Shown one piece after another: positions 34,461 through 42,655 of a DNA stretch of 64,000 bases. Location of the stretch: NCBI GenBank assembly GCA_965200235.1, contig OZ241339.1:2604001-2668000 (forward strand), given 5' to 3'. Source of the DNA: Azotimanducus chitobiosivorans. Its GTDB lineage: Bacteria > Pseudomonadota > Gammaproteobacteria > Pseudomonadales > Azotimanducaceae. Each line of letters starts with the position of its first letter. The stretch's first letter is position 1. A model generated the notes under the pieces. It was not told the DNA's origin. It did no database searches and saw only the letters and a list, made by a program, of their open reading frames with translations. The position numbers and the translations under genes were made by a program.

Positions 34461-35750
34461 CTACTTTCTCAATGTCACGATGGACTCCCGAAGTGGCACT
34501 TGGTGCCGCTGAGGGTTTCCTGCCCACTTATCTCCGCGAGTTCGAATGATCTCAATGGCATAGTCTTTGAATCCAACATCAAGTGCTATTCTGGCAACCA
34601 GTTCGTCCGTTGCGACATGCACACCATAAGGCGCGGAATCTCCGAGCACAAGAATGAACACACCGCTTGGTGCCAAGCTTTCGTAGACCTGCACAATCAC
34701 TTGAAGCATATCCTCGAAATATCCGGCGACCATGAGGTCATATGACTTGTTGCCTGATTTTTCTCTTCTGAGTTTGCTTAAGCGACCGACTATTGTCGTT
34801 AGCTCACTCTGCACCGACGGGCTCACTTTGCCAACTTCCGGCAACCGCGACGTTCTTTCCATCTCGGAGCGCCTGACTTGGGTGGTGGCGGCCACGATCA
34901 GCTTATCTCTTACGTGTTTGGTGATTTCTCCCCAGCTATTGAACATGCCCCAGAAATACGTTTCCAATCTGGTTCGATCAGCGTAGTCATAATTGTTCAA
35001 ATAAGGCGGAGAGGTCAAAACGATCTTGAGCATTCCTTTCCCTGAGTAGTCGCTGAATCTCCGCGCGTCTCCTAGCTCAAGCGTGTGCGAAGATGGGGAT
35101 GGCTTCATTGACATCGCCTGCACAATGTCACTCTCAATCAGAGCGCATCTCTTTGTGAAGTCCGAGAAGGCGTTCCTGTCAACCTTGCGTTCCGCGAATT
35201 TACTCGGCGCGATGTAGGGCCAGCCCGCACCAGCGGACGTTGAGTCCCTGAGCGTAGCGGTTAGCGCGACCTTCAACAAGTCCTTATTGACACTTTCGCA
35301 TTGGTCGATGGCCGTCCTCAACGCGCCAAGGCGAGAAAGATTTTCTTGACTGAAGCATTTGTAAACGAGATCAGGCCATTCATTCACGCAGCGCTGCCTC
35401 GTTTGAATGTCCTCCGCTTCCCGCAGCACGCTGTTCGCGTCTTCACTCAAGCCATCTGCACCGCGCTCGAAATGAAGCTTTGTCTGTGCGATCCAATAGA
35501 CAAACGGATGTGCCTCGACTCCCACAGAGCTAACGCCACAGAGCTTGGCGGCAAGCGAGGTCGTGCCCGTGCCGACAAATGGATCTCCCACGATGTCTTC
35601 AGGGCCGATTTCATGTTCCTCAATCTTCGCCTCAACTAGCTTGTACGAGTACCCCGCCGGATATGTGAACCAGCGGTGTACTGGCGCCCTCAAGCTATCC
35701 TTGAAAGTCCCATACGCTTGGCTCTTGTCCATCGACTGGAGGCTGCTCAT
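34461..35750 (-). CDS. DNA methyltransferase (TSPPY type) of a type II R-M system
   Basis: A 429-residue amino-methyltransferase. The AdoMet site is VGDPFVGTGTTSLAAKL and the catalytic motif is LTSPPYLNNYDYADRTR. The order, with the AdoMet motif before the catalytic one, is that of a split or beta-type N4/N6 methyltransferase. SPPY is more often linked to N4-cytosine methylation, but the base cannot be fixed from this. It is upstream of, and probably co-transcribed with, the endonuclease. It protects host DNA. Confidence 0.87.
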   Translation of the reverse strand: MSSLQSMDKSQAYGTFKDSLRAPVHRWFTYPAGYSYKLVEAKIEEHEIGPEDIVGDPFVGTGTTSLAAKLCGVSSVGVEAHPFVYWIAQTKLHFERGADGLSEDANSVLREAEDIQTRQRCVNEWPDLVYKCFSQENLSRLGALRTAIDQCESVNKDLLKVALTATLRDSTSAGAGWPYIAPSKFAERKVDRNAFSDFTKRCALIESDIVQAMSMKPSPSSHTLELGDARRFSDYSGKGMLKIVLTSPPYLNNYDYADRTRLETYFWGMFNSWGEITKHVRDKLIVAATTQVRRSEMERTSRLPEVGKVSPSVQSELTTIVGRLSKLRREKSGNKSYDLMVAGYFEDMLQVIVQVYESLAPSGVFILVLGDSAPYGVHVATDELVARIALDVGFKDYAIEIIRTRGDKWAGNPQRHQVPLRESIVTLRK

Positions 35751-35898
35751 CGAGACCAGAGTTCATAAGCAAGAACAGGTGTCATGTGGAAAACTATTCT
35801 GAATAACGAGCGTATGGTGATGCCGTGCAAAAGAAATTTCAAGCGCTGCGGGCGCTGTGCGGACTTGCGCGTCTTCGTTTGCCTGACTCGGCGAACAT
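35751..35898. other. Intergenic between R-M system and PPK2
   Basis: 148 bases with no supported gene. Short AT-rich sequence next to the methyltransferase start could hold its promoter. Confidence 0.4.
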
Positions 35899-36726
35899 CT
35901 ACGTCTGAGGCTTCTTCGCGATACCGAGCGCCTCCGCAGCACGTTTCTCGAACGCGGGCACAAGCGTCGGCAGGCGCATATCGACGCCTTGCGACAGCCC
36001 TTCGACGATAGTGGCGATGGCCTTCAGGCGCGCGTAGCGCTTGTTGTTGCCTGCAATGACCACCCATGGATGCGCTTCCGTCGAGGTCTTCTTGAACATG
36101 TCGTTGGTGGCGGTCTCGTAGTCATGCCATTTGCTGCGGTTCCTCAAGTCCTCTTCCGAGAGCTTCCAGCGCTTGAAGGGGTCAGAGAAACGCGCACGGA
36201 AGCGCGCAAGCTGCTCGTCGGGCGTGATATGCAGAAATATCTTGATCAGGCGCACGCCGTCGTCACTGAGCATGCGCTCAAATTCGTTGATCTCGCCGTA
36301 GGCACGCCGCCACTCCGTCTTGCTCGCGAAGCCTTCGACGCGCTCGACGAGCACGCGCCCGTACCACGAGCGATCAAAGATCACCATCTGTCCCGCGCGA
36401 GGCAAGCGCCGCCAAAAGCGCGCCAAGTAGTGATCTTCCTTCTCATCGTCGCTTGGCGCGGAGATCGGCCAGACTTTCAGCATGCGCGGGTCGAGCGGCC
36501 AGCTCATGCGACGAATGGTGCCGCCCTTGCCAGCAGCGTCCTGTCCTTCAAAAACCACAACCGAACGCATTCGCTGCCGCCCATACGCGAGCGACAGTTC
36601 CTTGAGCTGGTATTGAAGCTCGGCCAGTCTATGGTTATAGGTCGATTTATCGAACTCCACCTTCATCTCGACCTTGTCAAGATGTGGTGGATCTCGCTGC
36701 ATCTTTTCGGTCTCGTCAAGTTTCAC
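35899..36726 (-). CDS. ppk2: Polyphosphate kinase 2
   Basis: A 275-residue single-domain PPK2. Walker A is FEGQDAAGKGGTI and the Walker B/lid region is VIFDRSWYGRVLVERVEGFA, with the downstream WKLSEEDLRNRSKWHDYE. It uses polyphosphate to phosphorylate nucleoside mono- or diphosphates, or makes the reverse reaction. The sequence alone does not tell class I from class III. It is translationally coupled (ATGA) to the FAD reductase upstream on the same strand. Confidence 0.93.
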   Translation of the reverse strand: MKLDETEKMQRDPPHLDKVEMKVEFDKSTYNHRLAELQYQLKELSLAYGRQRMRSVVVFEGQDAAGKGGTIRRMSWPLDPRMLKVWPISAPSDDEKEDHYLARFWRRLPRAGQMVIFDRSWYGRVLVERVEGFASKTEWRRAYGEINEFERMLSDDGVRLIKIFLHITPDEQLARFRARFSDPFKRWKLSEEDLRNRSKWHDYETATNDMFKKTSTEAHPWVVIAGNNKRYARLKAIATIVEGLSQGVDMRLPTLVPAFEKRAAEALGIAKKPQT

Positions 36727-37934
36727 AACAGCGATTGCAGCGGCGTGTCCACATCGGCAAGCTGCCTCGCATCCACCGTTTTGCCCGATTCGATGAGTTT
36801 GCGCGCGGCCATAAAATCGCGGGCGCTATTCACGCTTTCGACGGCGATGATCTGTCCGGCTTGCAAATAGAAGACTGCGAAGGCGTTGGCTTCCGGTTCG
36901 CCGCGCACGATTTCTTCATCTGCGCCGCTCGAAAACCCCGCCATCTGCAGTTTGAGCTCGTACTGATCTGACCAGAACCACGGCAATGCCGCGTATTCGG
37001 CGTGCATTCCGCACAGGTTGTCCGCCGCCACACGCGCCTGCTCCATGGCATTCGGCACGGATTCAAGGCGCAGGCGTCTGCCGAGCAAGGCGTTCGGGTG
37101 GTTGGTGCAGTCGCCAGCGGCGTAGATGTCGGCATCGCTTGTTTGACAGCGCTCGTCCACGATGATGCCGTTGTCGCATTCGAGACCCGCTTCTTGCGCG
37201 AGTTCGACGTTGGGGACAATGCCTGCGCCGATGATGGCGATTTCCGCTTCAAAGGATTGTCCGTCTGCGCGCTCGACGGCAACGGCATCTCCGAGGTCTT
37301 TGAACGCTGATGCACGAGCACCAGTGACGATATTGACACCGCGCCCCCTGTGCAGCGCTTCATAGTAGGCAGACATGCGCTCTGAGGTGACTCGCGCGAG
37401 TACGCGCGGTTCCATTTCGAGCACGGTGACCTCAACGCCAAGCTTGGCCGCCACCGAAGCCACTTCAAGGCCGATGTAGCCGCCGCCGACAATAACGAGC
37501 CGAGCACCTGCGGAGACCTTCGCGCGAATGGCATCGACGTCGCTGATACCACGAAGATAGCGCACGGCTCGGTGATCGGTACCAGGCAGCGACAGTGTGC
37601 GTGCGCGGCCTCCGGTCGCAAGGAGCAGCTTTTCATACGAGATCGCTTCACCCGATGCCAGCGTGACTTGTTTCTCGGCTCGATCAATGCGTGCTACGCG
37701 AGTCCTTAGCCGAAGGTCGATCGACTTGTCCGCATAAAAGGCTTCGGGACGAAGAAACACGCGCTCAACCGGCATTTCGCCGGCGAGGTATTGCTTGGAA
37801 AGGGGCGGGCGCTGATATGGCGGGAAGGGTTCTTCGCCGATGAGCAGGACTTCGCCCTCGTATCCGTTTTGCCGCAGGCGCGCTGCGGCTTGCCCACCGG
37901 CGTGTCCGCCGCCGACTATAATGATTCTGCTCAA
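36723..37934 (-). CDS. FAD-dependent ferredoxin/rubredoxin-type reductase
   Basis: A 403-residue two-dinucleotide-binding oxidoreductase: IIVGGGHAGGQAAARLRQNG (FAD), LVIVGGGYIGLEVASVA (NAD(P)H), and the FAD-phosphate motif DIYAAGDCTNHPN. The PYQRPPLSKQYL stretch marks the BenD/HcaD/rubredoxin-reductase family. It transfers electrons to a ferredoxin or rubredoxin; its partner is not in the window. It is coupled to ppk2 by ATGA. A 16-bp palindrome lies 19 bases upstream of the start. Confidence 0.9.
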   Translation of the reverse strand: MSRIIIVGGGHAGGQAAARLRQNGYEGEVLLIGEEPFPPYQRPPLSKQYLAGEMPVERVFLRPEAFYADKSIDLRLRTRVARIDRAEKQVTLASGEAISYEKLLLATGGRARTLSLPGTDHRAVRYLRGISDVDAIRAKVSAGARLVIVGGGYIGLEVASVAAKLGVEVTVLEMEPRVLARVTSERMSAYYEALHRGRGVNIVTGARASAFKDLGDAVAVERADGQSFEAEIAIIGAGIVPNVELAQEAGLECDNGIIVDERCQTSDADIYAAGDCTNHPNALLGRRLRLESVPNAMEQARVAADNLCGMHAEYAALPWFWSDQYELKLQMAGFSSGADEEIVRGEPEANAFAVFYLQAGQIIAVESVNSARDFMAARKLIESGKTVDARQLADVDTPLQSLL

Positions 37935-37952
37935 GTGCTTGGCTCCGAATGC

Positions 37953-37968
37953 GAATAGGCGCCTATTC
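37953..37968. promoter_or_regulatory. 16-bp perfect palindrome upstream of the FAD reductase
   Basis: GAATAGGCGCCTATTC is a perfect palindrome starting 19 bases before ATG 37934 on the minus strand. Its position suggests a regulator-binding site; no regulator gene is adjacent. Confidence 0.5.
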
Positions 37969-37988
37969 TAAGGACTCAAGCGGCGAAA

Positions 37989-38357
37989 TCAGGATGAATG
38001 CTCGTTGACCGGAACTGGCATGGGGAACTGCGCAACGGAGCCGCCACCCTTATCGTCCTTGATCTTGGGGACGCCTTCTTTTTCGACTTCGTCAACGCGC
38101 AGAACACAGGGAATGGGCAGGTAGGTGCGCTTGACGCCTTCGAACTCATTGCGCAGCTTGTCCTCTTGCGGATCGATCACCACGCTGCTGCGGCCGCCGA
38201 ACACATAGTCTTCGATCTCGATAAAGCCGTAGAGGTCGCTCTGATAGAGGCCGCGCGCGTAGACCTCGTAGATCTGCCCGCCATTGGAAAAGAGCACGCG
38301 ATAGATGTGCGTGTGTGCTTCTTCTTCTTTGGCATCTTTGATGGGGAACTTGACCAT
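37989..38357 (-). CDS. DUF1820 family protein
   Basis: A 122-residue cytosolic protein (MVKFPIKDA...). Core motifs YRVLFSNGGQIYEVYARGLYQSDLYGFIEIEDYVFG and RTYLPIPCVLRVDEVEKEG are those of the DUF1820 family of gammaproteobacteria. The function is unknown. The frame can also start at ATG 38366. It is transcribed away from def, with only ~96 bases between the two starts. Confidence 0.85.
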   Translation of the reverse strand: MVKFPIKDAKEEEAHTHIYRVLFSNGGQIYEVYARGLYQSDLYGFIEIEDYVFGGRSSVVIDPQEDKLRNEFEGVKRTYLPIPCVLRVDEVEKEGVPKIKDDKGGGSVAQFPMPVPVNEHSS

Positions 38358-38453
38358 AGAGCGCATTATGTCTTGTCAAACACGGTATTGTCGAACGCTG
38401 CCTTGTCAAGGCACAATGCGCATCCCGCTTGCCGAAACCGGCACCGCCAACAC

Positions 38454-38954
38454 ATGAAGCTGACCGTTCTTCACTATCCCGATCCAAGATTGCGATTGAC
38501 CGCGCGCCCAGTCAAAGAGGTGCGCGACAGCACGCGGCGACTCGCCGACGACATGCTTGAGACGATGTACGACGAGCGCGGCATCGGGCTCGCCGCCACG
38601 CAAGTCGGCATCACCAAGCGACTCTTGGTGATGGATGTTTCGGAAGACAAGAGCGAGCCGCGAGTGTTGATCAATCCGGTCATTCTCAACAAGTCCGGCG
38701 TGGTCGAAAGCAATGAAGGCTGCCTTTCTGTACCTGGTTTCTATGAGCCTGTCCGGCGAGCGTCACGAATCGAAATCGAATACTTGGATCGTGACGGCAC
38801 CCATGTGCGCACGGAATGGGAAGGCCTTCAAGCGGTGTGTGCTCAGCACGAAATCGATCATCTGAACGGCAAGTTATTTGTTGACTATCTTTCGGCGTTG
38901 AAAAGGAGTAGAATCCGCAAGCGAATCGACAAGCAGCGGAGAGATATTGCTTAG
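38454..38954 (+). CDS. def: Peptide deformylase
   Basis: A 166-residue metallohydrolase with all three motifs: GIGLAATQVG, EGCLSVPG (metal Cys) and QHEIDHLNG (metal His pair and catalytic Glu). It removes the formyl group from nascent N-terminal Met. The frame is open well upstream, but ATG 38454 gives the normal N terminus MKLTVLHYPDPRLRL. It overlaps fmt by eight bases, giving the classic def-fmt pair. Confidence 0.97.
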   Translation: MKLTVLHYPDPRLRLTARPVKEVRDSTRRLADDMLETMYDERGIGLAATQVGITKRLLVMDVSEDKSEPRVLINPVILNKSGVVESNEGCLSVPGFYEPVRRASRIEIEYLDRDGTHVRTEWEGLQAVCAQHEIDHLNGKLFVDYLSALKRSRIRKRIDKQRRDIA

Positions 38955-39924
38955 CGACAAAACTCAGCGTATCGGCTTTGCTGGAACGCCAACGTTTGCC
39001 GACAGAGTGTTTCAAGGACTGCTCGGCCACGGTATTCGGCCAGTAGTCGTGCTGACTTCGCCCGATGCTCGCCGCGGACGCGGCCGAAAACTTGGCCCGA
39101 CACCGGTTCGCAAGCGAGCGCACGCCGAGCACATTCCGGTGCTGCAACCGACAGCACTCAGCAACGCTCGCGTCCACGGTCAAATCGCGGCGTTGGAGCT
39201 CGACCTGCTGGTCGTCGTTGCCTATGGACTGATCGTGCCGCCAAGCATTCTTGAACTGCCAAAGCAAGGCTGCATCAACCTGCATCCGTCGCTTCTGCCG
39301 CGCTGGCGAGGCGCCGCGCCGATTGAGCGCGCCATCATGTCGGGCGATACAGAGACAGGCGCGTGCATTATGCAAATGGATGCGGGCCTCGACACCGGCC
39401 CGATTCTCGCAACCAAACGTCTGCATCTCGACGACACCATGACTGGCGATGGCCTGCGCGCCACCCTTGCGTGTCTCGGCCTCAAGGCACTTGTCGACGT
39501 GATCGGGCAAATCGAGACGATCAAAGCGTCGCCGCAGGCAAGCGACGGTGCGCTGTATGCGGATAAGCTCACCGACAACGATCAAGATATCGATTGGTCG
39601 CGCAGTTCTCGCCTGGTCGCACGTCAGATTCATGCGCTCAATTCAGCCGCCCCCGCAGTCTCGTCCATGCGACCAGACGATTCGGGCGACGAGCCGCTTC
39701 GGGTGCGCTTCCTACGAGTTGAGCATATGCTCGGCGAGACCGAAGCACCGCCCGGAACAGTTCTCAAAGCGCCCACTGGCCAAATTGAAATCGCCTGCGG
39801 CGTGGGGAAAATTTCAGTGCTTGAGGCGAGCGTGCTGCGCGGCTCCGGGCGACGTCTGCCGCCGCGCCAGCTCTTGAACGGCTTTGCCGGCATCTTTCGA
39901 GCAGGTAATCGTTTCGGCGTGTGA
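38947..39924 (+). CDS. fmt: Methionyl-tRNA formyltransferase
   Basis: A 325-residue enzyme with RIGFAGTPTFADRVFQGL, the formyl-donor motif INLHPSLLPRWRGAAPIERA and the C-terminal OB-like domain starting near GTVLKAPTGQIEIACG. It formylates initiator Met-tRNA using 10-formyl-THF. The start is TTG 38947, preceded by GGAGA and overlapping def; no ATG or GTG gives a better N terminus. Its stop overlaps the rsmB start as GTGA. Confidence 0.95.
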   Translation: MLSDKTQRIGFAGTPTFADRVFQGLLGHGIRPVVVLTSPDARRGRGRKLGPTPVRKRAHAEHIPVLQPTALSNARVHGQIAALELDLLVVVAYGLIVPPSILELPKQGCINLHPSLLPRWRGAAPIERAIMSGDTETGACIMQMDAGLDTGPILATKRLHLDDTMTGDGLRATLACLGLKALVDVIGQIETIKASPQASDGALYADKLTDNDQDIDWSRSSRLVARQIHALNSAAPAVSSMRPDDSGDEPLRVRFLRVEHMLGETEAPPGTVLKAPTGQIEIACGVGKISVLEASVLRGSGRRLPPRQLLNGFAGIFRAGNRFGV

Positions 39925-41216
39925 GCCATGCACCCCCCGCAGCGCCTCTGCCGCGCCTGCTCGCAGTGCGGCTGCTCGTCAAGATCCTGCGGCGCGGCCT
40001 GCCTTTCGATCAGGCGCTGCTGCACGAACATGCGTCGCCGTTTGTCCACGAGCTGCTCTACGGCGTGCTTCGCCACTACTTTTCCCTGTCCGAGCGCGTG
40101 TCGAGGCACTTGCGCAAGCCGCTACGCGCTAAGGATTTCGATATCTTTTGTCTGCTGCTGACCGGTGTTCTACAGATACACCACATGCGCACGCCTGCGC
40201 ATGCCGCCGTCAACGAATCGGTAGGCGTTGTGCGCCGCATCGGCAAGCCGTGGGCGGTCAAGCTCATCAATGCTGTGCTGCGGGCGGTGGCGTGTGACCG
40301 ACGTGAACCAGAGGGCATTGAAGCGAGATTCGACCATCCGGGGTGGCTGATCGAACATGTGCGCACGCAGTACCCGCAGCATTGGCGGGAGATGCTGTCC
40401 GCCAATCTCACGAGGGCGCCCTTGTGCCTGCGCGTCAACACCACCAAGACAACGCGCGATGCGGCGCTCGACACCCTGCAGCGAGATGGCATCGCAGCCG
40501 TACTCGGCGCTGTGCCGTCCTGCATCGTGCTCGAACAGCCGAGGCCGTCGGCGCAGATTACGGGCCTCGCGAGCGGTGAGGTCAGTGTTCAGGATCAGGG
40601 TGCGCAGCTCGCAGCGCTTCTTCTTGATCCCTGTTCCGGCATGCGTGTCCTCGACGCCTGCGCCGCACCCGGCAACAAGACCTCGCATCTTCTCGAGCAC
40701 GCGCCGGGCATCTCGCTCACCAGCGTTGATCAGAGCGAGATGCGCCTACAGCGAATCGACGAAGAGTGCGCGCGGCTCGGCCTGCCCTGTCCGTCGATCA
40801 TCAACGCGCCACTTGAAGAGCTGGCGTGGTGGGACGGACGGGCGTTTGATGCCGTGCTGCTCGACGTGCCCTGCTCAGGAACAGGCACGTTGCGCCGACA
40901 CCCGGACATCAAGGTGCTTGCTCGCGCCGATGAGTTGGAATCAAACCATCAGCGCCAAACGCATCTTCTTGATGCCGCTTGGCGTACACTAAAGCCTGGT
41001 GGAAAGCTCCTCTATTCGACTTGTTCCATGTTGCAGCGGGAAAATGAAGATATTGTGCGGGCGAAAAGCGCACGCGCCGATGCGGTGGTGCTTGGCCTGC
41101 CGCAGATAGGTGCTTCGGGCCTAACACATGTGAAAACAGGCAGCGGCGCACAGCTCATCACCACACCGCAAGGGCCGGACGCCATGTTTTACGCCCTCCT
41201 CGGCAAGCGCGCCTGA
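39921..41216 (+). CDS. rsmB: 16S rRNA m5C967 methyltransferase
   Basis: A 431-residue RNA methyltransferase. An N-terminal NusB-like domain (RLLVKILRRGLPFDQALLHEH) precedes the AdoMet motif VLDACAAPGNKTSHLLE. Two catalytic cysteines lie in LLDVPCSGTGTLRRHPDIK and LYSTCSMLQRENEDI. It methylates C967 of 16S rRNA. The start is GTG 39921 overlapping fmt. It is third in def-fmt-rsmB-trkA. Confidence 0.95.
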   Translation: MSHAPPAAPLPRLLAVRLLVKILRRGLPFDQALLHEHASPFVHELLYGVLRHYFSLSERVSRHLRKPLRAKDFDIFCLLLTGVLQIHHMRTPAHAAVNESVGVVRRIGKPWAVKLINAVLRAVACDRREPEGIEARFDHPGWLIEHVRTQYPQHWREMLSANLTRAPLCLRVNTTKTTRDAALDTLQRDGIAAVLGAVPSCIVLEQPRPSAQITGLASGEVSVQDQGAQLAALLLDPCSGMRVLDACAAPGNKTSHLLEHAPGISLTSVDQSEMRLQRIDEECARLGLPCPSIINAPLEELAWWDGRAFDAVLLDVPCSGTGTLRRHPDIKVLARADELESNHQRQTHLLDAAWRTLKPGGKLLYSTCSMLQRENEDIVRAKSARADAVVLGLPQIGASGLTHVKTGSGAQLITTPQGPDAMFYALLGKRA

Positions 41217-41231
41217 AGGACTAAACAGCCT

Positions 41232-42644
41232 GTGCAAGTGCTGATTCTTGGTGCGGGCAGGGTCGGCGGGTCGCTCGCGGACAAGCTCATTGAGCAGGGC
41301 GAAGATGTGACGATCGTTGACAGCGACCTCCGCCGGCTCGACGAACTCGGCCGCCGCCTTGACGTGAAACGTGTACACGGCAACGCCGCTCATCCAGATG
41401 TCCTGCAAGAAGCGGGCGCGTATGACGCCGAGAGCGTCTTCGCAACCACTGGCGCCGACGAGATCAACATGGTTGCCAGTCAAATCTGCTACACCCTCTT
41501 TGAGGTGACCAACATCGTCGCTCGCGTTCGCACGCCAGCCTATCTTGAGCGCCGCTCGGAACTGTTCAGCTTCGAACACCTGCCCATCAAGGCGGCGGTG
41601 AATCCAGAGCTTGAGATGGCCGAGGAACTTTGCCTTGTTGTTCAACACCCCGATGCGCGCCAAGCGTTGAATCTGGGCGCGAACAGCCTGCGCGTATGCG
41701 CGTTTGACGTGCCAGTCGGCTGGACGCACATCGGCAAGCAGGTGCGCGACCTCGCCCAAGCCGCTGGACGCCTGTTCGTAGTACCACTTATTGGCCGCAG
41801 TAAGTCAGGGTTTGTGCCGACGCACGATGAGCGCCTCGCCGTTGGCGACACGCTGTTTATCCTCGCAAGGGCGGGCGATATCAGCACGGTTATGAAAAAC
41901 CTGGAACTGCAAGGCAAGCCTTTCAAGCGCGTCATGATCGCAGGCGGCGGACATCTCGGCGCACGCCTCGTGCGCGCGCTCCAAGAACGCACATCGGCGT
42001 CGGTTCGCTTGATCGAAGTGCGCGAAGACAGATGCCAGAAGCTGGCCGAAGAGCTCTCCTGCGTGGTGCTGTGCGGCGACATGACCGACGAACGCTTTTT
42101 GCTCGAAGAGAATATCGAGCATGTCGATGCCTTCTTCGCGCTCGCCAACAGCGACGAAAGCAACCTGCTGGCGTCTTCTATTGCAAGACGAAACAAGACG
42201 CGCAGCGTTGCGGCGCTCGTCCTGCGTCCGGAGATGCGCGAGATTGCGGGCTATGCGGGCGCGACGCTTGTCGTTTCGCCAGTGGACGCCGCCGTCGATG
42301 CTTTTCGCTCGTATTTTCGCCGCGGCCGCGTGCTGCGCGAGCACAGCTTGGGCGAGAACCTCGGTAAAGTCATGGAGATCGAGGCACTCGGCACCGCCGA
42401 CACGTCAGAGCTCATTGGACGAGCCGCGCTCGACATCGAGCTGCCAGGCGGTGCCAAGATCTTCGCGACGGCACGACAGGGCAAGTCTGGCGGGTTCAAA
42501 GGGCGCTTGCTTGACCGCGACCTACTGATCAAACAAAACGACCGTGTCGTGGTGTTCGTGCCACAGCAGTCGAGCGACCAAGCACTCGTGCGCGTGCAGA
42601 AAGACATCGAACAAGTGTTCCGAGCACCGCCTCGAGCCTTCTAA
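41232..42644 (+). CDS. trkA: Trk potassium-uptake regulatory subunit TrkA
   Basis: A 470-residue peripheral protein with two Rossmann RCK halves: ILGAGRVGGSLADKLIEQGEDVTIVDSD in the first and MIAGGGHLGARLVRALQE in the second, each followed by a TrkA_C domain. It binds NAD(H)/ATP and gates the TrkH channel. The GTG 41232 start follows rsmB by 15 bases. trkH follows by 11 bases, giving an intact potassium-uptake unit. Confidence 0.96.
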   Translation: MQVLILGAGRVGGSLADKLIEQGEDVTIVDSDLRRLDELGRRLDVKRVHGNAAHPDVLQEAGAYDAESVFATTGADEINMVASQICYTLFEVTNIVARVRTPAYLERRSELFSFEHLPIKAAVNPELEMAEELCLVVQHPDARQALNLGANSLRVCAFDVPVGWTHIGKQVRDLAQAAGRLFVVPLIGRSKSGFVPTHDERLAVGDTLFILARAGDISTVMKNLELQGKPFKRVMIAGGGHLGARLVRALQERTSASVRLIEVREDRCQKLAEELSCVVLCGDMTDERFLLEENIEHVDAFFALANSDESNLLASSIARRNKTRSVAALVLRPEMREIAGYAGATLVVSPVDAAVDAFRSYFRRGRVLREHSLGENLGKVMEIEALGTADTSELIGRAALDIELPGGAKIFATARQGKSGGFKGRLLDRDLLIKQNDRVVVFVPQQSSDQALVRVQKDIEQVFRAPPRAF

Positions 42645-42655
42645 CAAGCCAGCCA

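Noticed and set aside
37998..38453. Long upstream extension of peptide deformylase
   Set aside because: The extension is the antisense frame of the DUF1820 gene; def begins at ATG 38454.
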